A DNA stretch of 64,000 nt from positions 682,001 through 746,000 of the forward strand of contig NZ_SEON01000001.1 in NCBI RefSeq assembly GCF_004152845.1, in the 5' to 3' direction. The notes below the pieces were generated by a model that saw only the letters and a list, made by a program, of their open reading frames with translations, did no database searches and was not told the origin of the DNA. Position 1 is the first letter of the stretch; the number at the start of each line of letters is the position of its first letter. This DNA is from Sphingobium fuliginis. Lineage in GTDB: Bacteria > Pseudomonadota > Alphaproteobacteria > Sphingomonadales > Sphingomonadaceae. Positions 25,250 to 34,509 of this stretch are shown one piece after another. Both the position numbers and the translations under genes were made by a program.

Positions 25250-27577
25250 CCGCTCAGCCGGCGCGGTAGAAAGCGAATAGGGCCGGGTTCCCGCTCCCCT
25301 CCCCCAGTCCCGGTTCGGCTTTGCCTGCATGGTGAAGCGCAACGTCCCGCCCTCGCGGATCTCCCCGTCCGCGATCCAGCTTCGCCGCAGCGGCCGTCCG
25401 TTTAGTTCGACCGCACCCACATAAACATTGGCGGCGGACAGATTTTCCGCCTCCACCGTGAAGCGCTTGCCGTGGGGAAGCGTCAATACCGCGCGGCGGA
25501 CGAAGGGGCGACCGACGACATATTGGTTCGATCCCGGCGTCACGGGATAGAAGCCCAGCGCCGTGAACAGCAGCCAGGCCGACATCTGCCCCAGATCGTC
25601 ATTGCCCGACAGTCCGTCGGGTGTCGGCTTGTACTGGCTCTCGACGATCTGCTTCAGCCGCGCCTGCGTCCGCCAGGGCGCGCCCGCATAAGCATAGAGA
25701 TAGGCGACATGATGGCTGGGTTCGTTGCCATGGATATATTGCCCGATCAGCCCGGCAATATCCTCCGCATGGCTGTAGTCGAGCTTCGACACATCATAGT
25801 CGAACATGGCGTCGAGCTTCGCGATCGCCCTGGCGTCGCCGCCCAGCAAGCGGAACAGCCCCGCCTGATCCTGCGGCACGAACCAGCTATATTGCCAGGC
25901 ATTGCCCTCCGTATAATCCGAACCATAGTTGATCGCGGCCGGATCGAACGGCGTGCGGAAGCTGCCATCGGCCTTGCGCGCCCGCAGCCAGCCGCTCCCG
26001 ACGTCGAAGCCGTTGCGCCAGCTGGACGACCGGGCGAGGAAGCGCTTCGCCACATCGCCGCGCCCCATGGCCTGCGCCATGCGGCCGATCGCCCAATCGT
26101 CATAGGCATATTCGACCGTCTTCGACGCCGCCTCCGGTTCCCGGTCGATGGGCACATAGCCCAGCTTCATATAGTCGCCCAGCCCGCCATAGGGCGCGTA
26201 ATCCGCGCTAGCGACCATGGCGGCCAGCGCCTTGTCCGGATCAAATCCCCTGAAGCCCTTCAGATAGGCGTCCGCGATCACCGGCACCGCATGATAGCCG
26301 ATCATCGTCCATGTCTCCCGCCCGGCGAACTGCCAGACCGGCAATATGCCGTGCGGGCTGTGTTCCCGGCTGGCGATCAGCGAGTTGACGACGTCGGAGG
26401 TCGTCCTTTCCGGCTGGACCAGCGTCAGCAGGGGATGTTCAGCGCGGAAGGTATCCCAGAGCGAGAAGGTCGAGCGAAAGGTGAAATCCTTCGCCGCATG
26501 AACCTGATCGTCCGGCCCCCGATAGCGGCCGTCGACGTCGCTCCAGATGCTGGGCGCCAGCAGCGTATGGTAGAGCGCGGTGTAGAGATTCCTCAGCATC
26601 GGCTCCGGCGCATCCATCTCCAGCCGCCCGAGCGCCTGCCGCCATGCATCCTCGGTCCTCCTCCGGACGGTGTCGAAGCCGGCGCCTTCGGCATCGAGAT
26701 TGGCGATGGCCCCGCCCTCGTCCACCCCTGAAAGCGCGACCTGGACCTCCAACGGGCCATCGAGCCTGCCGAAGTCGAGCCTTGCCTCCAGCGCCTTGCC
26801 CAGCTTCTCGGCCAGCGCGTCGCTGCCCCGCCCCGGCGCCTGGAAGCCTTTATAGGGAACCGCCTGGTCCCGGTCGATGAAGGCATGATCCTTCAGGGGT
26901 GCGGAAAAACGCATGGCAAAGAACAGCTTGCGGCCTGCCGCCCATCCCCGCGTCTCGCGAAAGCCCGTCAGCGTGCCGTCCGGGTGGAGGTGCAGACCGG
27001 ACCAGAGGATCTTGCCCGGATAATCGTAAAGAGAGGAGCGCAGGTCGATCAGCAGATGCGCCTCCCGCCCCGCCGGAAAGGCATAGCGGTGGATGCCCAC
27101 CCGCTCGCCCGCTGTCAGCTCCGCCCGGATGCCGCTATCGGCCAGCGTCACCGCATAATAGCCGGGCCTGGCCGTCTCGCTGTCGTGTGAGAAGCGCTGG
27201 CGATAGCCGGAGCCCGCCTGTTTCGGATCGCCCGGATCGAGCCGGACGGCGCCCGTCTGCGGCATCACCAATATGTCGCCCAGATCGGAATGGCCCGCGC
27301 CGGAGAAATGGGTGTGGCTGAATCCCTGGATCGTCGGATCATGATAGCTGTAGCCCGCCGCATGGGCATAGCAGTCGCGCACCTGGCAGGTCGTATCGGT
27401 ATCGGGCGAAAGCTGGACCATGCCGAAAGGCGCGGAGGCTCCGGGGAAAGTGTGGCCTTCCGGGCCGGTGCCGATCAGGGGATCGACGAAGGCCAGCGGA
27501 TCGGCAGGCGCCTGCGCAGCAACGGGCCAGGCCGAAGCCGTCAGCAGCAGCGCGCAGATGAGCAGCGGCGCCCTCAT
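25247..27577 (-). CDS. GH92-family alpha-mannosidase, exported
   Basis: Protein of 776 residues with a cleavable signal peptide (MRAPLLICALLLTASAWPVA, ending AQA). The mature N-terminus DPLIGTGPEGHTFPGASAPF, followed by GMVQLSPDTD, is the GH92 signature, and GYSYHDPTIQGFSHTHFSG, the HxxE-like catalytic surroundings (GNEPSHHVAYLYAYAG) and SGNDDLGQMSAW are typical of the (alpha/alpha)6 barrel. GH92 enzymes are Ca-dependent exo-alpha-mannosidases, so it may release mannose outside the cytoplasm. The ATG at 27,577 starts the signal peptide; the frame is open far upstream without coding character. Divergent from a ROK kinase. The stop codon lies in the tRNA-like scar, so the last residues may be secondarily altered. 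Confidence 0.92.
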   Translation of the reverse strand: MRAPLLICALLLTASAWPVAAQAPADPLAFVDPLIGTGPEGHTFPGASAPFGMVQLSPDTDTTCQVRDCYAHAAGYSYHDPTIQGFSHTHFSGAGHSDLGDILVMPQTGAVRLDPGDPKQAGSGYRQRFSHDSETARPGYYAVTLADSGIRAELTAGERVGIHRYAFPAGREAHLLIDLRSSLYDYPGKILWSGLHLHPDGTLTGFRETRGWAAGRKLFFAMRFSAPLKDHAFIDRDQAVPYKGFQAPGRGSDALAEKLGKALEARLDFGRLDGPLEVQVALSGVDEGGAIANLDAEGAGFDTVRRRTEDAWRQALGRLEMDAPEPMLRNLYTALYHTLLAPSIWSDVDGRYRGPDDQVHAAKDFTFRSTFSLWDTFRAEHPLLTLVQPERTTSDVVNSLIASREHSPHGILPVWQFAGRETWTMIGYHAVPVIADAYLKGFRGFDPDKALAAMVASADYAPYGGLGDYMKLGYVPIDREPEAASKTVEYAYDDWAIGRMAQAMGRGDVAKRFLARSSSWRNGFDVGSGWLRARKADGSFRTPFDPAAINYGSDYTEGNAWQYSWFVPQDQAGLFRLLGGDARAIAKLDAMFDYDVSKLDYSHAEDIAGLIGQYIHGNEPSHHVAYLYAYAGAPWRTQARLKQIVESQYKPTPDGLSGNDDLGQMSAWLLFTALGFYPVTPGSNQYVVGRPFVRRAVLTLPHGKRFTVEAENLSAANVYVGAVELNGRPLRRSWIADGEIREGGTLRFTMQAKPNRDWGRGAGTRPYSLSTAPAER

Positions 27578-27617
27578 CGGGCGGCAACCAACACGGGGTT
27601 GAAGCACGGGTTTTGCC

Positions 27618-27629
27618 GGATCATGATCC
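27618..27629. promoter_or_regulatory. Perfect 12-bp palindrome upstream of the GH92 gene
   Basis: GGATCATGATCC is a perfect palindrome centred about 46 bp upstream of the GH92 start codon in the 222-bp interval shared with the divergent ROK kinase gene. Its position suits an operator, but no regulator is encoded nearby and the assignment is speculative. Confidence 0.25.
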
Positions 27630-27799
27630 ATTGCCTCCAAATCATCGGGTTGCGTTCGTCGCGCCCTGCCCTGTTCTTCCCGCCCTGATAGCGGTCGGCA
27701 ATGGAAAAGCCGCCATCCCATTGTACAAATGTTGAATTGGGCCACGCATGACGGTGCGCTCCGAACTTGCAGGGCCTGGGGCAATATGATTGGACGGCG

Positions 27800-28723
27800 A
27801 TGATGGATGCTGAACCGATGCTGGCCGGAATCGAACTGGGCGGGACCAAGGTCCTGGTGCTCCGCGCGCGCGGCGGGACGGTTGTCGACCGGGAGACGAT
27901 AGCGACCACGACGCCGCGGGAGACGCTCTCCAGAGCCGTTGCGGTGCTGAAACGCTGGCATGCGGAGGCGCCCATCGCCGCCATCGGAATCGGCAGCTTC
28001 GGCCCGCTTCGGCTCGACCGCCGCGCCCCGGACTTCGGCGTCATGCTGCCCACGCCCAAGCCCGGCTGGGCGGGCGCGGACATATTCGGCACGCTGACCG
28101 CGCCCTTCGATTGCCCCGCGATGATCGACACCGACGTCAACGGAGCCGCTCTGGCGGAGCTGCGCTGGGGCGCGGGCGCGCTGGGGGACGCGCCCTCCGA
28201 CAGCCTGTGCTACATCACGATCGGGACCGGCGTGGGCGCAGGGTTCGCGTTCAACGGCCGCACCGTCCATGGCGCCATGCATCCGGAAATCGGCCATATC
28301 CGTGTCCCGCGCGCTCCCGGCGACGGCTTTGCGGGCCATTGCCCCTTTCACGGCGATTGCATCGAGGGTCTGGTGTCCGGGCCCGCGCTCGCCCACCGCT
28401 TCGGTATGCCCGGCCATGAGATCGATCCCGCCGACCCCCGATGGGACGATGTCGCCAGCGACATCGCCCATCTCGTCTCCACCATCCTGCTGGGCACCGC
28501 GGCGCGACAGGTGCTGATCGGCGGCGGCGTAGGCATGGGGCGGACCGGTCTGCTGGCGAAGGTCCGTCGAAACGTCGTCGTCCAGCTTGGGGGCTATTTG
28601 CCGCATGTCGACGATTCCAGCATCGGCCGGATCGTCATGACGCCGCTGCTTGGCGATCAGGCCGGTCCTTTGGGCGCCGTGGCCTTGGCCATGGATGCGC
28701 TGAGCGCGGAGGGCGTCAGTTGA
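27800..28723 (+). CDS. ROK-family fructokinase
   Basis: Phosphorylates fructose (or a related hexose) with ATP. The phosphate-binding loop GIELGGTKVLV is at the N-terminus, DVNGAALAELRWGAG holds the catalytic Asp (TDVNGAA), GTGVGAGFAF is the second phosphate loop, and H-x-C-x-x-H-x-x-C-x-E-G (HCPFHGDCIEG) is the zinc site that distinguishes the fructokinase subgroup of ROK proteins. The 307-residue product starts at the first of two adjacent ATG codons (27,800/27,803). Fructose-6-phosphate from this enzyme enters the same pool as the product of manA 600 bp downstream. Confidence 0.88.
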   Translation: MMDAEPMLAGIELGGTKVLVLRARGGTVVDRETIATTTPRETLSRAVAVLKRWHAEAPIAAIGIGSFGPLRLDRRAPDFGVMLPTPKPGWAGADIFGTLTAPFDCPAMIDTDVNGAALAELRWGAGALGDAPSDSLCYITIGTGVGAGFAFNGRTVHGAMHPEIGHIRVPRAPGDGFAGHCPFHGDCIEGLVSGPALAHRFGMPGHEIDPADPRWDDVASDIAHLVSTILLGTAARQVLIGGGVGMGRTGLLAKVRRNVVVQLGGYLPHVDDSSIGRIVMTPLLGDQAGPLGAVALAMDALSAEGVS

Positions 28724-28988
28724 CGCCCTTCTGCCGGAGGAGCAGCGGCAGGACCATCATCGGCGCGACCATGGCGATCACGCTGGCGACCAGCAGATCG
28801 TCGACCCACCGATAGACCGTCGTGAAGAACATCAGGAAGGCCATCGTCGCCAGAACGGGAAGGATCAGGGGAACCACCCCACCCTCCATCCGCCGGCCAA
28901 GGACGCCGATCGCATCATCCATATGGCCCGTGCGGCGCTGGCCTTCAGGGCGTGCGCCGCCGGCGCCGTTTCTCATCGGCCGGTTCAT
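28716..28988 (-). CDS. Small membrane protein of unknown function
   Basis: Ninety residues. The first ~35 are polar and Gly/Arg rich; two hydrophobic helices follow (VVPLILPVLATMAFLMFF and LLVASVIAMVAPMMVLPLLL) separated by a short acidic loop. No family recognised. It converges with the ROK kinase gene and overlaps its end by 8 bp. The start at 28,988 is chosen because upstream sequence loses coding character, although the frame is open to 29,114. Confidence 0.55.
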   Translation of the reverse strand: MNRPMRNGAGGARPEGQRRTGHMDDAIGVLGRRMEGGVVPLILPVLATMAFLMFFTTVYRWVDDLLVASVIAMVAPMMVLPLLLRQKGVN

Positions 28989-29126
28989 GTCCTGATCCTC
29001 ACTGATCTGATCAGTTTCATATAACAACCAATAACCGGACTTCCAGACGGGAAGATCGATACGGACCGTTTCCGATCTCGACAGCAAGGCGGATGCGGGT
29101 GGGATGTCCCGCACTTCCGTTGACCG

Positions 29127-29274
29127 CTAGAGCCAATCGACATTCAGAAGATGACGAGCCGAAAATGGTGTTTTTCCGTGACCCGGAGCGCAGCCTACTC
29201 AAAGTAGGTGAGCACCGGAAGCACGGAAAGGCGTCATTTGCAGGCCGTCAGGGCTGAATGTCGATTAGCTCTAG
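29127..29274. repeat. 148-bp fold-back (MITE-like) element
   Basis: The ends are 21-nt inverted repeats (29,127-29,147 and 29,254-29,274) matching at 20 of 21 positions. Inside them further segments pair in register: ATGACG with CGTCAT, TTCCGTG with CACGGAA, and a central CCTAC-TCAAA-GTAGG hairpin. The whole unit can fold into one long imperfect hairpin. It lies between the small membrane protein gene and manA and codes for nothing. No target-site duplication is obvious. Confidence 0.7.
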
Positions 29275-29341
29275 CCCGATAGTGCGTCCTTTCCGGATGG
29301 AGGCCCTTGCCTGACGGGAGCGACCGTTCATAAGGAACCGC

Positions 29342-30160
29342 ATGACCACGATCCGCCTGCTCGCCCATAGCGTCGAAAAGCCCTGGGGCCGCATCGATAT
29401 TCCTGCCGCCATCGCGCCTTCGGATGGCCGTCGCGTCGGCGAAGTCTGGTTCTCGCCGCCGGAGCAGGAAGAAGGCCGGCCTTTGCCGCTGCTGGTCAAA
29501 TATATCTTCACCAGCGAAAAGCTGTCGGTTCAGGTCCACCCCAATGATGCGCAGGCGCGGGAACGCGGGCTGGCGGGCGGCAAGTCGGAATGCTGGTACA
29601 TATTGGATGCGGAACCCGATGCGCAGCTGGGAATCGGCCTGACCCGCGGCCTGACGGCAGAGGCGTTGCGCACAGCGGCCCTCGACGGCAGCATCGAGGC
29701 GCTGATGGACTGGAAGCCGGTGCGGGCGGGCAGCTTCTACTATATTCCCGCCGGCACGGTGCACGCCATAGGCGGCGGCGTGACGCTGGTGGAAGTGCAG
29801 CAGAATAACGACGTGACCTACCGCCTTTACGATTATGGCCGGCCGCGCGAACTGCATCTGGAAGAGGCGATGGCCGTCAGCGTGGCGACACCCTATGCCC
29901 TGCCCGACCAGGTCTTCCCGATGACGGCGCAAGAAAGACTGGTGGCGGGCGGCGATGCGCCCTTCATCCTTGACATGGTGCAGGGTGAAGCCGGAACCGG
30001 GCAGCGGATCGAAGGAGAGATGGCCTGGTTCATTCCGCTGGCCGGCGCCGGCACGATCGACGGCGAGCCGTGGCGGCAGGGCGAATGCTGGCTGATAGAG
30101 GGGACCGCCGGCCTGACCATCCATGACGGGATGAGCGCGCTGCTCGCCCGCCAGCCTTGA
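29342..30160 (+). CDS. manA: Mannose-6-phosphate isomerase, class I (cupin type)
   Basis: Interconverts fructose-6-phosphate and mannose-6-phosphate, the first committed step to GDP-mannose. Visible motifs are KPWGR near the N-terminus, LSVQVHPND and KSECWYIL (zinc ligands Gln, His, Glu), the YIPAGTVHAIG metal-binding strand and VEVQQNNDVTYRLYDYGR. Length is 272 residues, the short form found in alphaproteobacteria. It supplies substrate for manB/manC on the island and lies near GH92 and fructokinase genes, giving a local cluster of mannose/fructose entry enzymes. Confidence 0.93.
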   Translation: MTTIRLLAHSVEKPWGRIDIPAAIAPSDGRRVGEVWFSPPEQEEGRPLPLLVKYIFTSEKLSVQVHPNDAQARERGLAGGKSECWYILDAEPDAQLGIGLTRGLTAEALRTAALDGSIEALMDWKPVRAGSFYYIPAGTVHAIGGGVTLVEVQQNNDVTYRLYDYGRPRELHLEEAMAVSVATPYALPDQVFPMTAQERLVAGGDAPFILDMVQGEAGTGQRIEGEMAWFIPLAGAGTIDGEPWRQGECWLIEGTAGLTIHDGMSALLARQP

Positions 30161-30185
30161 AACATCGGCGAATCGGGGGGACTGC

Positions 30186-30803
30186 ATGCCACGGGGAGAA
30201 ATGATCGCGGACAAGCGCGTCCTGTTCGTGATGGCGGTGGAGGATGAATATGGTCCTCACCTCAGAGCCCGGTTCGACCCGCTGATGACCGGCGTGGGCC
30301 CGGTGGAAGCCGCGCTCAACACCGGCCTTGCCCTCCAGCGGCTGGATCTGGAAGGCGCGCTGCCCGACCTCATCGTCTCGCTGGGATCGGCGGGATCGCG
30401 CATCTGCACCCTGGGCGAGGTCTATCAGGTCGCCAGCGTTTCCTGGCGGGACATGGACGCCTCCCGCCTCGGTTTTCCGAAGGGCGTGACCCCCTTTTCC
30501 GACCACCCGGCCGAAATAGCGCTGCACATGCCGCTGGAACTTCGCACCGCCCGGCTGTCCACGGGGGCGAACATCGTCGGCGGGGACGATTATGCCGCGA
30601 TCGACGCGGACATGGTCGACATGGAGAGCTTCGCGGTCGTCCGCGCCTGCCAGCGCTTTGGCGTGCCGGTAATGGGCCTGCGGGGCATTTCCGACGGCCC
30701 GGGCGAATTGGCGGACATGCTGGGATGGACCCAGTTGCTGGCGCTGCTGGACGAGCGTCTGGCACAGGCGGTCGATATGCTGGAGGGAGCGCTTGGGCGC
30801 TGA
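30186..30803 (+). CDS. Nucleoside phosphorylase-family protein, probable MTA/SAH-type nucleosidase
   Basis: Protein of 205 residues of the PNP/UDP family. VLFVMAVEDEYG is the N-terminal strand, TGVGPVEAALNTG and LIVSLGSAGS form the phosphate/purine pocket, and VDMESFAVVRACQRFGVPV followed by GLRGISD with the catalytic Asp is diagnostic for methylthioadenosine/S-adenosylhomocysteine nucleosidases. It is slightly shorter than E. coli MtnN (232 residues). The ATG at 30,201 is an alternative start. It follows manA by 25 bp on the same strand. The exact substrate (MTA, SAH or futalosine) is not determined. Confidence 0.8.
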   Translation: MPRGEMIADKRVLFVMAVEDEYGPHLRARFDPLMTGVGPVEAALNTGLALQRLDLEGALPDLIVSLGSAGSRICTLGEVYQVASVSWRDMDASRLGFPKGVTPFSDHPAEIALHMPLELRTARLSTGANIVGGDDYAAIDADMVDMESFAVVRACQRFGVPVMGLRGISDGPGELADMLGWTQLLALLDERLAQAVDMLEGALGR

Positions 30804-30845
30804 GGAGATGCGGTCTTCTTAAGGCGCAATGGGCCGACTGCTGCC

Positions 30846-30885
30846 ATTTCCCTCCCGCTGGCGGAAGGGGGAATGTCCTGGATTG
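30846..30885. repeat. Copy of CCCTCCCGC palindromic intergenic repeat
   Basis: CCCTCCCGC and its near-complement form an imperfect hairpin followed by GGGGGAATGTC and GGATTGGCC. The same combination recurs at 46,650-46,815, and the palindrome part at 39,195. It lies in the convergent space between the nucleosidase gene and apt and may act as a bidirectional terminator. Confidence 0.5.
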
Positions 30886-30936
30886 GCCCCCTGGGACCTT
30901 TCTCCCCTTTATCTGAGGCGCCTGACCAGAACCGCC

Positions 30937-31473
30937 TCAATGCCCCTCAAAGGCGATGATCGCCGCCGACGCGACGCCGTCCGCTTCCAGCGCAGCCATG
31001 CCGCCCAGATCGGGAAGATCGATCGCGAACAGCGCCATCAGCACGGTTGCGCCCTGCTCCCGGACAAGTTGCGCCGCCGCAAGCGCGGTTCCGCCGGTCG
31101 CGATGAGATCATCGACCAGCACCACCCGCGCCCCATCCGGGATCTGCCCTTCATGCAATTCCAGCCGGTCGGTGCCATATTCCAGCACATAATCGATGCC
31201 GACGGTCTTGCCGGGCAGCTTGCCCTTCTTGCGCACGGGCACGAAACCCACCCCCAGCGCATGGGCCAGCGCCGCCCCAAGAATGAAACCGCGCGCCTCG
31301 ATGCCGACGATGAAGGCCGGGTCGAGCGGCCGCGCCGCCGCCGCCATCCGCTCGACCAGTTCAGTGAGACCGGCTGCGTCCGCCAGCAATGTGGTGATGT
31401 CCCGGAACTGGATGCCGGGCTTGGGAAAATCGGGAATCGTGCGGACCAGGGCCGCCAGGCTGTCTGCGCTCAT
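30937..31473 (-). CDS. apt: Adenine phosphoribosyltransferase
   Basis: Purine salvage enzyme making AMP from adenine and PRPP. At 178 residues it has normal length. [12 protein letters not shown] at the N-terminus, [14 protein letters not shown], and the PRPP-binding loop [13 protein letters not shown] are all family hallmarks. The ATG at 31,473 is preferred because GAGG lies 6 nt upstream; an earlier ATG (31,485) has no such site. It lies downstream of the petABC genes on the same strand, but a strong terminator separates them (31,486-31,516). Confidence 0.95.
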   Translation of the reverse strand: MSADSLAALVRTIPDFPKPGIQFRDITTLLADAAGLTELVERMAAAARPLDPAFIVGIEARGFILGAALAHALGVGFVPVRKKGKLPGKTVGIDYVLEYGTDRLELHEGQIPDGARVVLVDDLIATGGTALAAAQLVREQGATVLMALFAIDLPDLGGMAALEADGVASAAIIAFEGH

Positions 31474-31485
31474 CTTCGCCCTCAT

Positions 31486-31516
31486 AAGAAAAGGGGGCCC
31501 GGTTTCCCGCGCCCCC
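31486..31516 (-). terminator. Intrinsic terminator between petC and apt
   Basis: On the minus strand GGGGGC and GCCCCC pair around an inner CGG-GAAA-CCG hairpin with a single G-G mismatch, and the stem is followed by TTTTCTT. It sits after the petC stop and directly before the apt start, with the T-tract in the apt leader. It should end or attenuate the petABC transcript. Confidence 0.75.
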
Positions 31517-31541
31517 TCCGATGTTCTGTTCCAGACCCCGT

Positions 31542-32390
31542 TCAGGCGGCCTTTTTCTTGTCCGCCCAGATATTCTGGTAGGCCATATAAGCCAGGCCCG
31601 TCGCGATCAGCAGGAAGAAGATCGTCGCCAGACCCGCGCGACGGCGGTTTTCCAGCTTGGGTTCGGCCGTCCAGGTCAGGAAGGCCGCGACGTCCTGCGC
31701 CATCTGGTCGACGGTCGCCTTGGTGCCGTCTCCATAGGTGACCTGTCCGTCCGCCGTCAGCGGCGGCGCCATGGCGAGGTTCAGGTTCGCGAAATAGGGG
31801 TTGTAGTGCAGCCCCTCCGGCGTCTTCGCGTCCGGAAATTCCTTCAGCAGTTCGGCCGGCTGCGCCTGGAAGCCCGTCAGCAGCGAATAGACATAGGCGC
31901 TGCCGTGATGGCGGGCCTTGGTCATCAGCGAGAGATCGGGCGGGATCGCATTGTTGTTCGCCGCCGCCGCCGCGACATTGTTCGCGAAGGGCTTGGGGAA
32001 ATAATCCGCCGGGATGGGATCGCGGGTCGACATCTCGCCCGTCTTGGGGTCGACGTCGGGGGTCTTGATCGCCCACTGCTTGGCGATCGCCTTGATTTCC
32101 GCCTCGTTATAGCCAATGCCCTTGAGGTCGCGGAAGGCGACGAACTTCAGGCTGTGGCAGGCCGAGCAGACTTCCTTGAACACCTGGAAACCGCGCTGGA
32201 GCTGCGCCTGGTCGTACTTGCCGAAGGGGCCGTCGAACGAGAAGGCGACATGCTTGGGATCGCGGTGGAATTCATGCTCCACCGTGACCGCCGGCGGCTC
32301 GGTGACATAGGCCACCGCGCCCACCAGGAAGGAAACCAGCAGCCAGCCCGCGAAAAAGAGGCCGACGAGAAATGCGCCGATGCGTATCAT
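31542..32390 (-). CDS. petC: Cytochrome c1 of the bc1 complex
   Basis: Membrane-anchored c-type cytochrome of 282 residues. A hydrophobic N-terminal segment ([20 protein letters not shown]) is followed by VEHEFHRDP, a heme-binding CSACHSLKF motif, and the [15 protein letters not shown] and YVYSLLTGF segments typical of cytochrome c1. A C-terminal membrane anchor ([16 protein letters not shown]) is followed by the lysine-rich tail. Carries electrons from the Rieske protein to cytochrome c. Third gene of petABC; 14 bp after petB. Confidence 0.95.
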   Translation of the reverse strand: MIRIGAFLVGLFFAGWLLVSFLVGAVAYVTEPPAVTVEHEFHRDPKHVAFSFDGPFGKYDQAQLQRGFQVFKEVCSACHSLKFVAFRDLKGIGYNEAEIKAIAKQWAIKTPDVDPKTGEMSTRDPIPADYFPKPFANNVAAAAANNNAIPPDLSLMTKARHHGSAYVYSLLTGFQAQPAELLKEFPDAKTPEGLHYNPYFANLNLAMAPPLTADGQVTYGDGTKATVDQMAQDVAAFLTWTAEPKLENRRRAGLATIFFLLIATGLAYMAYQNIWADKKKAA

Positions 32391-32404
32391 TAGTCTTGTC
32401 CCCC

Positions 32405-33724
32405 TTAACCGGCGTGCGACGGCTGCGGATCGCTGCCCATGCCGGGCAGCGCCTCGCGCTCACCTTCGATCGCATGGCGGCCAAGCACCGCCTCGGTGAT
32501 CGAGTTCGGCAAAGGCAGCGGCTTTTCGAAGCGCGAGATCAGCGGCAGGATGATCAGGAAGTGGGCGAAATAATAAGCCGCCGCGACCTGGGAGATCATC
32601 ACATAGGGTTCCGCCGCCGGCGCGCCGCCGCAATAGCCCAGAATCAGCACGTCGACGATCAGGATCCAGAAGAACTTCCTGAAGGTCGGGCGATAATTGC
32701 CCGACCGCACCGGGGAGGTATCCAGCCAGGGCAGGAAGAAGAGCAGCAGGATCGACGCGAACATCGCCAGCACGCCCAGCAGCTTCGCCGGAACGAAGAA
32801 GAAGTCCACGGTGAAGGCGCGCAGGATCGCGTAGAAGGGCCAGAAATACCATTCAGGCACGATATGCGCGGGCGTCGAAAGCGGATTCGCCTCGATATAA
32901 TTGTCCGGATGGCCCAGATAGTTGGGCGCATAGAACAGCAGGACCGCGAACAGGATCAGGAACACGCCCGCCCCGAAACCGTCCTTCGCGGTGTAATAGG
33001 GGTGGAAGGGCACAGTGTCCTGCGGCCCCTTCACTTCCACGCCGGTCGGGTTGGAGGAACCCGGAATATGCAGCGCCCAGATATGCAGGATCACCACGGC
33101 GGCGATCACGAAGGGCAGCAGGAAGTGCAGCGAGAAGAAGCGGTTGAGCGACGCGTTGCCGGGGGCGAAACCGCCCAGCAGCCAGGTCTGGATCGGCTCG
33201 CCCACCACGGGGATCGCGCCGAACAGGCCGGTGATCACCTTCGCGCCCCAATAGGACATCTGCCCCCAGGGAAGCACATAGCCCATGAAGGCGGTCGCCA
33301 TCATGAGGAGGAAGATGACGAGGCCCAGCAGCCACACCATTTCGCGCGGCGCCTTGTAGGAACCGAAGAAAAGACCGCGGAAGATGTGCAGATAGACCAC
33401 GATGAAGAAGAAGCTGGCGCCGTTGGCATGGGCATAGCGCATCAGCCAGCCGGCGTTCACGTCGCGCATCGTCTGTTCGACGGTGCCGAAGGCGACCAGC
33501 GTGTTGGCGCCGTAATGCATCGCCATGATCACGCCGGTGACGATCTGGATCACCAGCGCGAGGCCGGCCAATACGCCGAAGTTCCAGAAATAGTTGAGGT
33601 TGCGCGGCACCGGATAACCGGCGCCCACGGCATTGTAGACGAGGCGCGGCAAGGGCAGCTTCTCGTCGATCCACTGCATCGCGGGATGCTTGGGAGTATA
33701 ATGTTCAGCCCATGGAAAGCTCAT
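32405..33724 (-). CDS. petB: Cytochrome b of the bc1 complex
   Basis: Integral membrane protein of about 439 residues with at least eight hydrophobic helices. [20 protein letters not shown] and [10 protein letters not shown], then [20 protein letters not shown] with heme-ligating His residues, [19 protein letters not shown], and the quinol-site PEWYF motif ([14 protein letters not shown]) are diagnostic. The C-terminal part (subunit IV-like) is fused as usual for alphaproteobacterial cytochrome b. The ATG at 33,724 has a GAGGGGG box 6-7 nt upstream. Confidence 0.97.
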   Translation of the reverse strand: MSFPWAEHYTPKHPAMQWIDEKLPLPRLVYNAVGAGYPVPRNLNYFWNFGVLAGLALVIQIVTGVIMAMHYGANTLVAFGTVEQTMRDVNAGWLMRYAHANGASFFFIVVYLHIFRGLFFGSYKAPREMVWLLGLVIFLLMMATAFMGYVLPWGQMSYWGAKVITGLFGAIPVVGEPIQTWLLGGFAPGNASLNRFFSLHFLLPFVIAAVVILHIWALHIPGSSNPTGVEVKGPQDTVPFHPYYTAKDGFGAGVFLILFAVLLFYAPNYLGHPDNYIEANPLSTPAHIVPEWYFWPFYAILRAFTVDFFFVPAKLLGVLAMFASILLLFFLPWLDTSPVRSGNYRPTFRKFFWILIVDVLILGYCGGAPAAEPYVMISQVAAAYYFAHFLIILPLISRFEKPLPLPNSITEAVLGRHAIEGEREALPGMGSDPQPSHAG

Positions 33725-33735
33725 GACAGTCCCCC

Positions 33736-34317
33736 TCAACCCACGAGAATGGCAGTGTCGGAAGTGAAGCTGAACTTCGGCACTTCCAGGTTCTTGGGCG
33801 CGGGGCCCTTACGAATGCGGGCGGCGGTGTCGTAGGACGAACCGTGGCAGGGGCAGAAATAGCCGCCATATTCGCCCCTGTTCTCACCCTCGCCCGCGCC
33901 CAGCGGCACGCAGCCCAGATGGGTGCAGACGCCCATGGTGACCAGCCACTGCTTCTTGCCGTCGACGGTGCGTTCCTCCAGCGTCTGCGGATCGCGCAGG
34001 CTGGACGGATCGACCTTGTCGGCTTCCGCGATTTCCTTGTCGGTCAGGTGCCGGACGAACAGCGGCTGCGACCGGAACGTCGTCTTGATCGCCTGGCCCG
34101 GCTGGATGGAGGACAGGTCGACCTCCGTCGAGGCGAGCGCCAGCACGTCGGCGCTGGGGTTCATCTGATCGACCAGCGGTATGACCACCGCGACCGCACC
34201 GACCCCGGCGAAGCTCACCGCGGCGATGTTGATGAAATCGCGACGGCGAACACCGTCGCTGCCGCCTCCATCGGAGACGGACGCCCCCTCACTCTCCAAA
34301 TGTTCAACGATCGCCAT
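33736..34317 (-). CDS. petA: Rieske iron-sulfur protein of the bc1 complex
   Basis: Protein of 193 residues. The N-terminus has [20 protein letters not shown], a twin-arginine-type membrane anchor. The 2Fe-2S cluster motifs CTHLGC and CPCHGSSYD are both complete, followed by [12 protein letters not shown]. Takes electrons from quinol and passes them to cytochrome c1. First gene of petABC; the promoter should lie in the 192-bp interval shared with trmL, in which I see no obvious regulatory motif. Confidence 0.97.
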   Translation of the reverse strand: MAIVEHLESEGASVSDGGGSDGVRRRDFINIAAVSFAGVGAVAVVIPLVDQMNPSADVLALASTEVDLSSIQPGQAIKTTFRSQPLFVRHLTDKEIAEADKVDPSSLRDPQTLEERTVDGKKQWLVTMGVCTHLGCVPLGAGEGENRGEYGGYFCPCHGSSYDTAARIRKGPAPKNLEVPKFSFTSDTAILVG

Positions 34318-34509
34318 GCACCTCAACCCTTGCAAGAACGTCCCTGACCCCGCCGCATTGCCCATTATGGCTATGTTATCGGGAGAGCCGCGGCGCCCAA
34401 GCAGAAGGGCGCGCCTTTCCCCCTGGCGCGGTTTGCAGGCCTGATAACCGTAGGATGCGCCATTTGCCAAGCCTTTTAGACAGGCTAGGAGAATTAACCG
34501 CGCTGTTCT

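Noticed and set aside
25472..26731. Plus-strand open frame of 419 codons
   Set aside because: Antisense to the GH92 coding sequence, whose motifs are unambiguous.
32372..33835. Plus-strand open frame of 487 codons
   Set aside because: Antisense to petB and petA.
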